The translations under genes and the position numbers were made by a program. A DNA stretch of 64,000 nt from Carnobacterium_B sp040274945 (GTDB lineage Bacteria > Bacillota > Bacilli > Lactobacillales > Carnobacteriaceae): positions 62,001 through 126,000 of the forward strand of contig NZ_JBEMAR010000004.1 of NCBI RefSeq assembly GCF_040274945.1, in the 5' to 3' direction. Every line of letters starts with the position of its first letter. The stretch's first letter is position 1. Under the pieces are notes generated by a model. The model saw nothing but the letters and a program-made list of their open reading frames with translations. It searched no databases and was not told the DNA's origin. Of this stretch, positions 33,614-42,572 are shown piece by piece.

Positions 33614-34900
33614 TTATGATTTGATCTCTTTGAGTAGAGCTTTAGCGGTAGACAGATTCATGTTTTCAGCTGATTTTAACTGCTCAGCGACTTTTTCGAT
33701 GTCTACACCCGCTGCTCCCGCACTGATAGCCAAAGAACGAGCTTGCAGGCCCATATGCCCTTTTTGGATGCCTTCAGTCACTAATGCTTTAAGTGCTGAA
33801 AAATTTTGAGCCAATCCAACGGAAACGATGACGGCTTCTAACTCTTTAGCCGATGGATCGCCCAATAAGCGTTTACTGAACTGAGCAGCTGGATGGATGG
33901 AAATCGATCCGCCAACTGAGCCAACAGGCAGAGGCAAAGTCAATTGACCAATCAAATCGCCATTTTCAGCTTTTTTCCATGAAGATAGAGCACGGTACTG
34001 TCCATTGCGTGAGGCATAAGCATGTGCACCAGCAGAAATAGCACGCCAATCATTACCAGATGCTAAAACCACGGCATCAATGCCATTCATGATGCCTTTA
34101 TTATGAGTAACTGCTCGGTAAGGATCAACATAAGCTAATTGACCAGCTTCAATCAAACGATCGCGCACTTCTTCACCGGAATACCCATTTTTTTCCAAGA
34201 GGCCTACGGGTATTTGGCAAATTGCACTAGCCAGACATTCTGTCGCATAGTTAGAAAGGATACTCATTAAAGCCGATCCTTTTGTTAACTCTTCAAGATA
34301 AGCTGTAATGCCTTCCATCATAGTGTTAATGATATTGGCGCCCATAGCTTCAAGTGTAGATACATGCAAATGAACCATTAAAAACTCAGGTGTGTCAGCA
34401 TCAACATCAGCTTCAATGACACGGATGAACAAATCTGTTGCACCGCCTCCACGCTTAACGATAGAAGGGTGAGCGTCATTAGCTTTTTTTAGTATATCAT
34501 TTTTGTGTTGAGTCAAATTGCTTTTGGCAATAGGAATATCAGGAACATTTTTTAAGGCAACTTGTCCAATCATAATGCGTTCTGAAATAGTTGTTTTAAA
34601 ACCACCTGCTTGAGCAATGATTTTTGCTCCGGCGCTAGCGGCAGCAATGACAGAGGGTTCCTCAATAGCCATTGGTATGATATAGTCCTTTTCATCGATT
34701 AAAAAGTTCAAAGCGATTCCTAACGGCAGTTCATAATTAGCTATATGGTTTTCAATCATATTATCGGCTAACTCATCTGATAAGAGTAGGCCTTTGGTTA
34801 GCAACAAGTCATCTGTAGTTAGTCTACCTGAAGCAACAAGAGCATTCATTCTTTCAGTATGGTTCATTTTATAAAATTTATCTAAATACGTTTTATCCAT
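33614..34900 (-). CDS. mvaA: Hydroxymethylglutaryl-CoA reductase, class II
   Basis: 428 residues. It reduces HMG-CoA to mevalonate. Bacterial class II features: ENHIANYELPLGIALNFLID, the AMAIEEPSVIAAAS-type block (PMAIEEPSVIAAASAG), STLEAMGANIINTMMEG, the NKGIMNGIDAVVLASGNDWRA segment with catalytic aspartate, and PLPVGSVGGSISIHP. Unlike the fused enterococcal mvaE it has no acetoacetyl-CoA thiolase domain. Ribosome binding site AAGGAGA lies just upstream on the minus strand. Together with mvaS it feeds isopentenyl diphosphate synthesis used by cell-wall lipid carriers and the carotenoid genes. Confidence 0.95.
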   Translation of the reverse strand: MDKTYLDKFYKMNHTERMNALVASGRLTTDDLLLTKGLLLSDELADNMIENHIANYELPLGIALNFLIDEKDYIIPMAIEEPSVIAAASAGAKIIAQAGGFKTTISERIMIGQVALKNVPDIPIAKSNLTQHKNDILKKANDAHPSIVKRGGGATDLFIRVIEADVDADTPEFLMVHLHVSTLEAMGANIINTMMEGITAYLEELTKGSALMSILSNYATECLASAICQIPVGLLEKNGYSGEEVRDRLIEAGQLAYVDPYRAVTHNKGIMNGIDAVVLASGNDWRAISAGAHAYASRNGQYRALSSWKKAENGDLIGQLTLPLPVGSVGGSISIHPAAQFSKRLLGDPSAKELEAVIVSVGLAQNFSALKALVTEGIQKGHMGLQARSLAISAGAAGVDIEKVAEQLKSAENMNLSTAKALLKEIKS

Positions 34901-34987
34901 CTTAGTATTCTCCTTGTGATTCTCTCTTACTCAAAGTTTACCATATTCTATTCTTATACTTGAAATTATTTTTATGATTAAGACAAA

Positions 34988-35034
34988 TAAAAAACCTTCC
35001 ATCCAGAGCTCTTAAAGCAATGGATGAAAGGTTT
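34988..35034 (-). terminator. Terminator of the L25/Ctc gene
   Basis: On the minus strand AAACCTTTCATCC pairs with GGATG-AAGGTTT followed by TTTATTTG. It separates the gene from mvaA. Confidence 0.85.
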
Positions 35035-35062
35035 GGTTCATTTATTAATTGATCAAGAATGA

Positions 35063-35674
35063 TTATTTTGCTTCTTCTTCTTTTTCACCAATTAATTCAG
35101 GTTCAACAGCTTCAACAGCCGTTTCAGGTTCTTCAGCTGATGGAGGCAATACGCTCACAACAGATTGTTCAACATCGTTTAATACAGTGATTTCTTTGTC
35201 AACTTTAATATCTGAAACATATAATGCGTCACCAATTTCTAATGCGCTAACGTCAACAGTAAATTCAGTTGGGATATTCGTTGGAAGAGTTTCGATTTCT
35301 AATTCGTTTAATGTTTGAGAAACAATGCCGCGTTTAACTTCATCAGCATTTAAAACATTAATTGGAACAGTAACCGTTAATTTTTCTCCTTTTTGAATAA
35401 CTTGTAATTCAACGTCTAAAATTTGATTTACAAGAGTTGCATTTTGAATCTCTTTGATAATAACTTGATGAGTTTCACCATCTTGAACGGCAACATCAAA
35501 GATAGCATTTTTACCTAATGTTTTTAAAACGTTATCTAATTCTTTGCTGTCTAATAATACTGCAGTGCTTGTGATACCTTTTCCATTAACGACGGCTGTT
35601 ACTTTTTTTTCTCTTCTTGCACGATTAGCCGCTGAAGATCCGACCTCTGTTCTTAAAGTAGCATTGACTTTCAT
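35063..35674 (-). CDS. rplY: 50S ribosomal protein L25/general stress protein Ctc
   Basis: 203 residues from the ATG with GAAAGGGGAA just upstream on the minus strand; the frame continues 34 codons further but that part is low-complexity leader. N-terminal L25 domain (VNATLRTEVGSSAANRARRE, 5S rRNA binding) and C-terminal TL5 beta domain (about 95-185) followed by an acidic tail (EEEAK end). This long form is typical of Gram-positive Ctc proteins, which join the ribosome under stress. Stand-alone gene. Confidence 0.93.
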   Translation of the reverse strand: MKVNATLRTEVGSSAANRARREKKVTAVVNGKGITSTAVLLDSKELDNVLKTLGKNAIFDVAVQDGETHQVIIKEIQNATLVNQILDVELQVIQKGEKLTVTVPINVLNADEVKRGIVSQTLNELEIETLPTNIPTEFTVDVSALEIGDALYVSDIKVDKEITVLNDVEQSVVSVLPPSAEEPETAVEAVEPELIGEKEEEAK

Positions 35675-35942
35675 ATTATTTTCCCCTTTCAAACTATGGT
35701 GATGAGTGGTTTGAGTTAACTTAACTAGTGTTAAACTAGAAAGTAGTTTTAAAACCCTTACAATGCAGTTTAACAAAGAAAAGTATAAAAAGCTAATTTA
35801 ACGACTTTATAAATAAAAATAACAGACTAAATTTTCACATTTTTTAATCTGGAAATTAAAGTTTGAATTGCTGCTTTAAAAGAATAAAGGTAAACTGAAG
35901 TTATAAAAATAAATAGTGAGTTAAAATTATTGCGTATGGAAT

Positions 35943-35969
35943 TGTACACGTTTACAGTCAGCGTGTACA
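35943..35969 (+). promoter_or_regulatory. Inverted repeat and cre-like site before the GDSL esterase gene
   Basis: TGTACACG (35943-35950) and CGTGTACA (35962-35969) form a perfect 8-bp inverted repeat. TGTACACGTTTACA (35943-35956) matches the cre consensus with a single mismatch. It could serve the RpiR-type regulator encoded nearby, CcpA, or both. Confidence 0.6.
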
Positions 35970-35993
35970 CAATGAAGGGAAGGAACCGTATTT

Positions 35994-36632
35994 ATGAAGT
36001 TAAATCTTAAAGACCATATTCTATTCATCGGGGACAGTATTACAGATGTTGGCCGTGATAGAACGAATGTTGCAGATTTAGGTCAAGGCTATCCTCTAAT
36101 GATAGCAACCGCTTTAAAGGAAAATTATACCGAATTAGAGCTGACTTTTTCTAATCGAGGAGTTGGAGGAGATAAGTTGAAGGACATGGCTGCTCGTTGG
36201 GACGTGGATTGTCTTTCTTTAAATCCAACAGTTGTATCTATTTTGATTGGAATCAACGATACGTGGCATACGGTGGGACAAAATCAGTTCGGCAGTCAAG
36301 AAGATTTGCAACAATTTGAGCAGCAATACCGCACTTTATTGACAGCACTGGTAGAAAAGTCTGTCCGTCAAATTATTTTAATGGAGCCTTTTGTCCTGCC
36401 TTATCCAACTGATCGTGAAATGTGGCGTAGCGATTTAGATCCGCGCATTCAAGTAGTACGCAAACTTGCTTACGAATTTCAAGCTGATTTAATTCCACTA
36501 GATGGCTTACTGAATGCTAATGGAATCAAACAAGGTTTTGCTTTACTAACAGGAGAAGATGGGGTGCATCCTACGCAAGAAGGTCACGAGATAATTGCGG
36601 AAATATGGCTTGATACAATAGAAAATGATTGA
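35994..36632 (+). CDS. SGNH/GDSL-family esterase
   Basis: 212 residues. Block I ILFIGDSITDVGRD (with catalytic serine, residues 10-23), block II with NRGVGGDKL, block III with IGINDTWH, and block V DGVHPTQEGHEIIAEIW with Asp and His form the complete SGNH set. No signal peptide, so intracellular. It precedes an RpiR regulator by 27 bases and a probable alpha-glucoside PTS and GH4 enzyme, suggesting that it deacetylates imported oligosaccharides or their phosphates; this role is inference. Confidence 0.88.
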   Translation: MKLNLKDHILFIGDSITDVGRDRTNVADLGQGYPLMIATALKENYTELELTFSNRGVGGDKLKDMAARWDVDCLSLNPTVVSILIGINDTWHTVGQNQFGSQEDLQQFEQQYRTLLTALVEKSVRQIILMEPFVLPYPTDREMWRSDLDPRIQVVRKLAYEFQADLIPLDGLLNANGIKQGFALLTGEDGVHPTQEGHEIIAEIWLDTIEND

Positions 36633-36659
36633 TGACCAGATGGATAGGAGGGAAGCTAA

Positions 36660-37430
36660 GTGAATGATATCAGTAAATTGATTCAAGGAAAAAATCTTTC
36701 CGAATTGGATATAAAAATTTTGCATTACATTATTGAGAATATCGATGATGTATTAGAACGAGGTGTACGTGAGATTGCTAAAGACAACTTTACTTCTCCT
36801 TCAACCATTATTCGGCTGTCCAAAAAAATGGGATACACAGGTTTTATTGACTTGTATTACCAATTACTACCAATGGTTAAGAAGATAGAGGATCACCCTG
36901 CAGACAATGATGAAGATTTTTTGCGTATTAGTCAGAAAGATTTTTTTAAAGAGAACAGCAGAGAAGACATCAACCAGTTTATTCACCAGGTTTTGCATTT
37001 AAAACAAAAATACATTTTTATTTATGCAACGGGTTTTTCGGCCATAGCAGCAGAGTATTTGTACAAAAAATTGTTGGTTTTAGGTAAAAAAACAGTTATC
37101 GCAACTGGAACGGACTCAATAGGTGTATTTGAAAACAATCTAGAAGATATTGGAGCCTTTATTGTGATCTCAAAATCTGGGGAAACCCAACAAGTGATTG
37201 ATAAACTATTGGTAGCAAAGGATCAAGGGATTTTTACGATCACGTTTACAAAGGAAACAAGCAATCGAGCAGCAGAACTATCAGATTTAAACTTTAAGAT
37301 TAATGACAATAATAAACTGGATGATCGCAATATGCTGCCGAATAGTTTTTTTCCTAGACTATTGATGTTAGTAGAATTTATTTTCAAAACTTATCTTGAG
37401 GAATTGCAAAAGAAAATAGTGAATGAGTGA
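36660..37430 (+). CDS. RpiR/MurR-family transcriptional regulator
   Basis: 256 residues, GTG start with AGGAGGGAAG at 36647-36656. N-terminal RpiR helix-turn-helix (GVREIAKDNFTSPSTIIRLS and KKMGYTGFIDLYYQL, about 34-70) and C-terminal SIS sugar-phosphate-binding domain (about 110-235, IFIYATGFSAIAAEYL and FIVISKSGETQQVIDKL). It lies directly before the PTS and GH4 genes and likely senses their sugar phosphate. Confidence 0.92.
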   Translation: MNDISKLIQGKNLSELDIKILHYIIENIDDVLERGVREIAKDNFTSPSTIIRLSKKMGYTGFIDLYYQLLPMVKKIEDHPADNDEDFLRISQKDFFKENSREDINQFIHQVLHLKQKYIFIYATGFSAIAAEYLYKKLLVLGKKTVIATGTDSIGVFENNLEDIGAFIVISKSGETQQVIDKLLVAKDQGIFTITFTKETSNRAAELSDLNFKINDNNKLDDRNMLPNSFFPRLLMLVEFIFKTYLEELQKKIVNE

Positions 37431-37462
37431 AACGTGTTTCTAAAGTGCGAAACACGTTTTTT
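37430..37462 (+). terminator. Terminator of the esterase-RpiR unit
   Basis: AAACGTGTTTC and GAAACACGTTTTTT pair perfectly, overlapping the stop codon. A cre-like ATAAACCGTTTTCA (37484-37497, two mismatches) follows, before the PTS gene. Confidence 0.85.
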
Positions 37463-37553
37463 ATGTACCCAAAAAGCTATACAATAAACCGTTTTCAAGA
37501 TAAACTAAATTTATTAAAAGAAACGAAACAATAAAAAGTTGGAGGCAAGAGGT

Positions 37554-39158
37554 ATGAAAGAGAAATTAATGGATGGTATGCAGCGTTTTTCTAAAGCTAT
37601 GTTTATTCCGGTATTGATTTTACCCATTGCAGGGATTTTAATTGCAATCGGTAATTTATTTACAAATGCAAAACTAATTGAAACCGTTCCCTTTTTGAAT
37701 AATCCAATTACCATGGGATTTGGAACGATTTTATCCGGTTCTTTAGTATCCATTTTAAATAATTTAGGTTTAATTTTTTGTATGGGTCTAGCAGTTGGTC
37801 TAGCGAATAAGAAAAAATCGGAAGCTGGATTTACAGCAGTTTTAGGTTACTTAGTCTTTATTAATGCAATGAACAAATTTATGGAAATCAGCGGATTATT
37901 ATTCGAAGGAGAATCTTTACAAGGAACGGGACAAACGATGGTATTGGGTGTTCAAGTTCTGGATATGGGTGTTTTCCTTGGCATTATATTAGGGGTAGTA
38001 ACAGCAATTGTACACAATAAATTTTGTGAAAAAGAATTTAATAATGCATTCCAGATTTATGGGGGTACTCGTTTTGTATTCATTCTATTGATCCCAGTGG
38101 TTGTATTATTAGCTATTGCATTCACTTATATTTGGCCATTTTTCCAAAGTGGTATCAACAGTTTAGGAACATTGATCAATCAAAGTGGAAATTTTGGGAT
38201 TTTCTTATATGGAATGTTAGAGCGTTTGCTCATTCCAACCGGACTACATCACTTAGTTTATACACCTTTCTTATATACTTCCCTAGGAGGCATTCAAGAA
38301 GTAGGCGGACAAATTTTCGAAGGGGCTAGAAATATTTACTTCGCTGAAATTGCAGATCCTAGTGTCAGTATCTTATCTCCAAGCGTGATTTGGGATGCAC
38401 GTGGAATTTCTAAAATGTTCGGTTTAATTGGTGCTTGCCTAGCGATGTACCAAACAGCAAGTCCTGAAAATAAAAATAAGGCAAAAGCTATTTTAATTCC
38501 TGCAGTAGTGACATCATTTGTAGCAGGAGTAACAGAGCCCATTGAATTTTCATTTATGTTTGTAGCGCCGTTGTTGTTCATCGTCCATGCAGTATTAAGT
38601 GGATTAAGTATGGTTGTATTAAACTTATTGAACGTTCGAGCTATCGGACCAAATGGTTTTATTGATTTCTTATTATACAATGTACCTTTGGGAATTGAGA
38701 AAACCGGATGGCCAATGTATATCTTAGTAGGACTTGTATTCTTCGCTATCTACTACTTTACTTTCCGTTTCTTGATTACAACATTCAAATATAAAACAAT
38801 CGGTCGTGAAGATACCGGTCAAGAAACAAAACTTTATTCTAAAAATGAGTACAACGAAAGTAAGACTAAAAATGTACCTGCTAAAGAAGGAGTACCTCAA
38901 GATGAAAAAGGTTTAGCAAGCACGATTGTTGCAGCTTTAGGAGGACCAGAAAATATCAATACGGTAACCAATTGTTACACACGATTGAGGTTAACCTTGC
39001 ATCAGCCAGATAAAGTGGATGAATTAGCGTTAAAAAATGATACAGGAGCAAGCGGGGTCATCGTTAAAGACCACAATGTCCATGTTGTTTACGGCTTGCA
39101 AGTTAGTAGCGTCAGAAAAGCTGTCGATCAGTATTTAGGTAGAGAATCAGACGAGTAA
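37554..39158 (+). CDS. malP: PTS alpha-glucoside EIICB (MalP/GlvC type)
   Basis: 534 residues from the ATG preceded by GGAGG (37541-37545); a TTG at 37539 overlaps that site. IIC domain first (about ten hydrophobic segments, FSKAMFIPVLILPIAGILIA, LIPTGLHHLVYTPF, GVTEPIEFSFMFVAPLLF), then a linker, then IIB with its phospho-cysteine in TVTNCYTRLRLTLH (about 472). No IIA domain, so a glucose-type IIA from elsewhere is needed. The next gene is a GH4 6-phospho-alpha-glucosidase, which makes maltose or related alpha-glucosides the likely substrates. Confidence 0.9.
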   Translation: MKEKLMDGMQRFSKAMFIPVLILPIAGILIAIGNLFTNAKLIETVPFLNNPITMGFGTILSGSLVSILNNLGLIFCMGLAVGLANKKKSEAGFTAVLGYLVFINAMNKFMEISGLLFEGESLQGTGQTMVLGVQVLDMGVFLGIILGVVTAIVHNKFCEKEFNNAFQIYGGTRFVFILLIPVVVLLAIAFTYIWPFFQSGINSLGTLINQSGNFGIFLYGMLERLLIPTGLHHLVYTPFLYTSLGGIQEVGGQIFEGARNIYFAEIADPSVSILSPSVIWDARGISKMFGLIGACLAMYQTASPENKNKAKAILIPAVVTSFVAGVTEPIEFSFMFVAPLLFIVHAVLSGLSMVVLNLLNVRAIGPNGFIDFLLYNVPLGIEKTGWPMYILVGLVFFAIYYFTFRFLITTFKYKTIGREDTGQETKLYSKNEYNESKTKNVPAKEGVPQDEKGLASTIVAALGGPENINTVTNCYTRLRLTLHQPDKVDELALKNDTGASGVIVKDHNVHVVYGLQVSSVRKAVDQYLGRESDE

Positions 39159-39192
39159 ACCAATTAGACAAAATGAAGGGAAGTCATTAAAA

Positions 39193-40521
39193 ATGAAAAA
39201 ATTTTCAATCGTAATTGCAGGAGGCGGAAGTACGTTTACGCCAGGAATTGTTATGATGTTATTGGATAATATGGATCGTTTCCCCATTAGAGAGTTGAAA
39301 CTATACGATAATGATGGCGAGAGACAAAGTATTTTAGGAGATGCCTTAGAAATCCTCTTAAAAGAACAAGCTCCTCAGGTGAAGTTTTCACACACAACAG
39401 ATCCCGAAATGGCCTTTACAGATGTGGATTTTGTTATGGCACATATTCGTGTTGGGAAATATGCCATGAGAGAACAAGATGAAAAAATTCCTTTAAAATA
39501 TGGAATCGTTGGTCAAGAAACTTGTGGACCAGGCGGAATCGCTTATGGGATGCGCAGTATTACGGGAATGATGGAAATCATCGATTATATGGAAAAATAT
39601 TCTCCTGACGCTTGGATGTTAAACTATTCAAATCCAGCTGCAATTGTAGCGGAAGCTTGCCGTGTAATGCGTCCGGATTCAAAAGTATTGAATATTTGCG
39701 ATATGCCTGTTGGAACGTTGAGAAGAATGTCTCAAATCATTGGCAAAACACCTGACGAATTAGAAGTTCGTTACTTTGGATTAAATCACTTTGGTTGGTG
39801 GACTAGTGTGAAAGACATAGCTACTGGTCATGAATATTTAGATGAAATCAAAGAATATGTTGCTGAGAATGGTTACTTGACTCAAGTAGAAGTGGATACA
39901 CAACACATGGACGAAAGTTGGCAAGCCACTCATAAAAAGGCAAAAGATCTATTAGCGATTGAACCGCGTTTCTTACCAAATACGTATTTGAAATACTACT
40001 TCTATCCGGATTATGAAGTAGCTCACTCAAATCCAGAATTTACTCGAGCAAACGAAGTAATGGCTGGACGTGAAAAAGAAGTATTTACAGCAGCTAAAGG
40101 AATTATTGAAAAAGGGACTGCTGAAAACAGCGGTTTCCACATTGACAGTCACGCTTCCTTTATCGTTGACTTAGCTCGTGCGATTGCCTTCAACACACAT
40201 GAACGTATGTTGCTGATCGTCGAAAATAATGGCGCCATCGCCAACTTTGATGATGACGCTATGGTAGAAGTCCCTTGTATTGTGGGCAGCGATGGCCCAG
40301 AACCATTAGCTCAAGGGAAAATTCCAAATTTTGAAAGAGCATTGATGCTGCAACAAGTTACAGCTGAAAAAATGGTCGTTGAAGCCTATATTGAAGGAAG
40401 CTACCAAAAATTATGGCAAGCGTTAAGTCTATCAAAAATCGTTCCAAATGCAGAAGTGGCTAAAAATCTATTGGATGATTTAATTGTAGCGAATAAAGGG
40501 TTCTGGCCAGAATTAAACTAA
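39193..40521 (+). CDS. 6-phospho-alpha-glucosidase, GH4
   Basis: 442 residues. NAD-binding start SIVIAGGGSTFTPGIVMMLLDN; metal and substrate texts GQETCGPGGIAYGMRSI, MLNYSNPAAIVAEA, NICDMPVGTL and YFGLNHFGWW are those of GH4. These enzymes cleave by an NAD- and Mn-dependent redox mechanism. CDMPVG after the NPAA block and the cluster with a MalP-type PTS favour the MalA/GlvA alpha-type over the beta-type GH4 enzymes. Ends with its own terminator. Confidence 0.92.
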   Translation: MKKFSIVIAGGGSTFTPGIVMMLLDNMDRFPIRELKLYDNDGERQSILGDALEILLKEQAPQVKFSHTTDPEMAFTDVDFVMAHIRVGKYAMREQDEKIPLKYGIVGQETCGPGGIAYGMRSITGMMEIIDYMEKYSPDAWMLNYSNPAAIVAEACRVMRPDSKVLNICDMPVGTLRRMSQIIGKTPDELEVRYFGLNHFGWWTSVKDIATGHEYLDEIKEYVAENGYLTQVEVDTQHMDESWQATHKKAKDLLAIEPRFLPNTYLKYYFYPDYEVAHSNPEFTRANEVMAGREKEVFTAAKGIIEKGTAENSGFHIDSHASFIVDLARAIAFNTHERMLLIVENNGAIANFDDDAMVEVPCIVGSDGPEPLAQGKIPNFERALMLQQVTAEKMVVEAYIEGSYQKLWQALSLSKIVPNAEVAKNLLDDLIVANKGFWPELN

Positions 40522-40537
40522 AAAGAGTGTAACAAAT

Positions 40538-40582
40538 AAAAGGCAAGAAAAGTGACCTGCATTCACCTTTCTTGTCTTTTTT
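40538..40582 (+). terminator. Terminator of the malP-GH4 unit
   Basis: AAGGCAAGAAA-GTGA pairs with TTCAC-TTTCTTGTCTTTTTT, ending in a T-run. Confidence 0.82.
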
Positions 40583-40644
40583 ATGTAATGAAAATTTGAC
40601 TGGAAATCCAGCGTCTCAATACATTTGTTTTCTTTATAAAAACG

Positions 40645-40673
40645 TTGACAAAATTATCGTCAAACGCCATGAT
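40645..40673 (+). promoter_or_regulatory. Candidate promoter and operator of the gluconate kinase gene
   Basis: Consensus TTGACA (40645-40650) is followed after 17 bases by CATGAT (40668-40673). TTGAC-N9-GTCAA (40645-40663) is an inverted repeat overlapping the -35, a good position for a repressor. Confidence 0.55.
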
Positions 40674-40767
40674 TATAGGTGAGGGATTTTTTATTTTGAA
40701 GAAAAATAGTCGCATGATTGCGCAATGAATTCGGAGATATTCGATTCAATGCAAGGGGGATTAGTGA

Positions 40768-42318
40768 ATGGTAAAGCAAAAACGGTATACAATTGGAGTT
40801 GATATTGGTACAACAAGCACGAAAGCTGTCTTATACCAAGAAGATCTTCAAGTAATAGATAGTACTTATGTAGGATATTCTATTCATCAAACTGAAGTAG
40901 GTATGGCCGAACAAGATCCAAAAGTGATTTTTCAAGCTGTACTTTCAGTTATACGTACATTGATGGAAAAAGATAAAGGAATCAGCCATCTAGTTGATTT
41001 CATCTCTTTTTCAAGTGCCATGCACAGTGTTATTGTCGTAGATGAACAAGATGAATTGTTGACCAACTGTATTATTTGGGCGGATAATCGTCCAGCAGAT
41101 CTAGTTTCTCACTTAAAAGAAACAACGGATTGGAAAGCCTTATATAAAAAAACTGGGACTCCAGTTCATTCTATGAGTCCATTCAGCAAAGTTTTGTGGC
41201 TGAAAGAGCATCATCCTGCTATTTTAAAAAAAGCTAAGAAGATTATTGGGATTAAAGAATATATCTTATTTCATTTGACTGGAGAATACAAAATTGATTA
41301 CTCGATTGCTTCAGCAACAGGATTATTCAATATTCATGAATTATCATGGGATAATGATATCCTGAAACTTGTTGGGATTGAGAAGTCGCTTTTATCTGAA
41401 CCTGTAGATGTTACATACAGATGGAATAAAATTCAAAAGCGCTATGCTGAAGAAATGTTCATTGATTCTACAACAGACTTGGTCATTGGTGCCAGTGACG
41501 GTTGTTTATCTAACCTTGGCGTTGGGGCAATGGATCCTGGGGAAACGGCGATTACAATTGGTACTAGTGGAGCTATTCGAATGGTTACCAATCGTATTGT
41601 ATTGGATGCAGAAGGCAGAACCTTTTGTTACTACCTGTCGAAAGACCGCTGGGTTATCGGAGGGGCCGTAAATAATGGTGGGAATGTCATGTCATGGCTG
41701 ACGTCAATTTTATACCCAGAAGGCAGCAAAATAATGGACAATGGTATCGAAACAAGGTTAGAACAGCTTAATCGATTTGCTGAAACAATAAAACCCGGTG
41801 CAGAAGGCTTATTCTTTTTACCTTATTTAAACGGCGAACGTGCTCCTTTATGGGAGTCGGAAGCTACGGGTAGCTTTATCGGATTGGCTTCTAGACACAC
41901 TACTGGACATATGGTACGTGCAGCTATGGAAGGCGTACTCTTTAATCTTTATGATGTTTGGCAGATCATTCAAGAGGTTGGCGGTCCATCTAAAACAATA
42001 AATGTAACAGGTGGCTTTTTAAATTCGCCACTATGGAAACAAATGATAGCAGATATATTCAAAAGAACGATGCAGCAGCCAACTAGTTTCGAGAGCTCTT
42101 GTTTAGGTGCAATCTTGATTGGTAAAGGAACGGAAGAAGCGATTGAAACAGTAGTTAGCCATGAGGAGAAAGAGCTCATAGAAGATACAGTTGAATCAAA
42201 AATCAGCATACAGTATAACGAACAAGCGGCAACAGACTACCAAAAAATTATTCCTGTGTATCAAAAATTAGCAAAAGAGATGACAAAAGTTCGTGGAATG
42301 TTGAATGAAGCACACTGA
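40768..42318 (+). CDS. gntK: Gluconate kinase, FGGY family
   Basis: 516 residues. N-terminal FGGY phosphate-loop (IGVDIGTTSTKAVLYQ, residues 9-24), DQDPK-type substrate texts (EQDPKVIFQA), WADNRP, the middle GASDGCLSNLGVGAMDPGE and C-terminal NVTGGFLNSPLWKQMIADI mark the gluconokinase branch. AAGGGGGA at 40751-40758. No permease or 6-phosphogluconate dehydrogenase is adjacent, which is unusual. Other FGGY kinases such as xylulokinase are less likely because of the GASDG and WADNR motifs. Confidence 0.85.
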   Translation: MVKQKRYTIGVDIGTTSTKAVLYQEDLQVIDSTYVGYSIHQTEVGMAEQDPKVIFQAVLSVIRTLMEKDKGISHLVDFISFSSAMHSVIVVDEQDELLTNCIIWADNRPADLVSHLKETTDWKALYKKTGTPVHSMSPFSKVLWLKEHHPAILKKAKKIIGIKEYILFHLTGEYKIDYSIASATGLFNIHELSWDNDILKLVGIEKSLLSEPVDVTYRWNKIQKRYAEEMFIDSTTDLVIGASDGCLSNLGVGAMDPGETAITIGTSGAIRMVTNRIVLDAEGRTFCYYLSKDRWVIGGAVNNGGNVMSWLTSILYPEGSKIMDNGIETRLEQLNRFAETIKPGAEGLFFLPYLNGERAPLWESEATGSFIGLASRHTTGHMVRAAMEGVLFNLYDVWQIIQEVGGPSKTINVTGGFLNSPLWKQMIADIFKRTMQQPTSFESSCLGAILIGKGTEEAIETVVSHEEKELIEDTVESKISIQYNEQAATDYQKIIPVYQKLAKEMTKVRGMLNEAH

Positions 42319-42385
42319 ATGAGCAAAAAAGAATAAAACAACTACTGATAAGTACATACAGTGACTTAACTAGTAAGATTTTTTT

Positions 42386-42417
42386 ACAGGGCAGAATTTT
42401 CTGTTCTGTTTTTTTTA
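42386..42417 (+). terminator. Terminator of gntK
   Basis: ACAG-CAGAA-TTTT-CTG-CTGT stem-loop followed by an eight-base T-run. Confidence 0.75.
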
Positions 42418-42572
42418 ACTAAAAAGGTTCTTATTAAAAAGAAGTAAGAATGAAATGAAAGGTTCAAATGGATTCATAAACTATGCTATACTAAGTTAAA
42501 ATTTACATGTACAGAGAAAGCGGTAGTTTAAAGAATGCGGTTAGCCATTGTGGGAAAGGAAGAGACGATAGA

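Noticed and set aside
35675..35776. Extended N-terminus of the L25/Ctc protein
   Set aside because: The ATG at 35674 (minus strand) has a good ribosome binding site and begins the conserved L25 domain; the extension is unlike the family.
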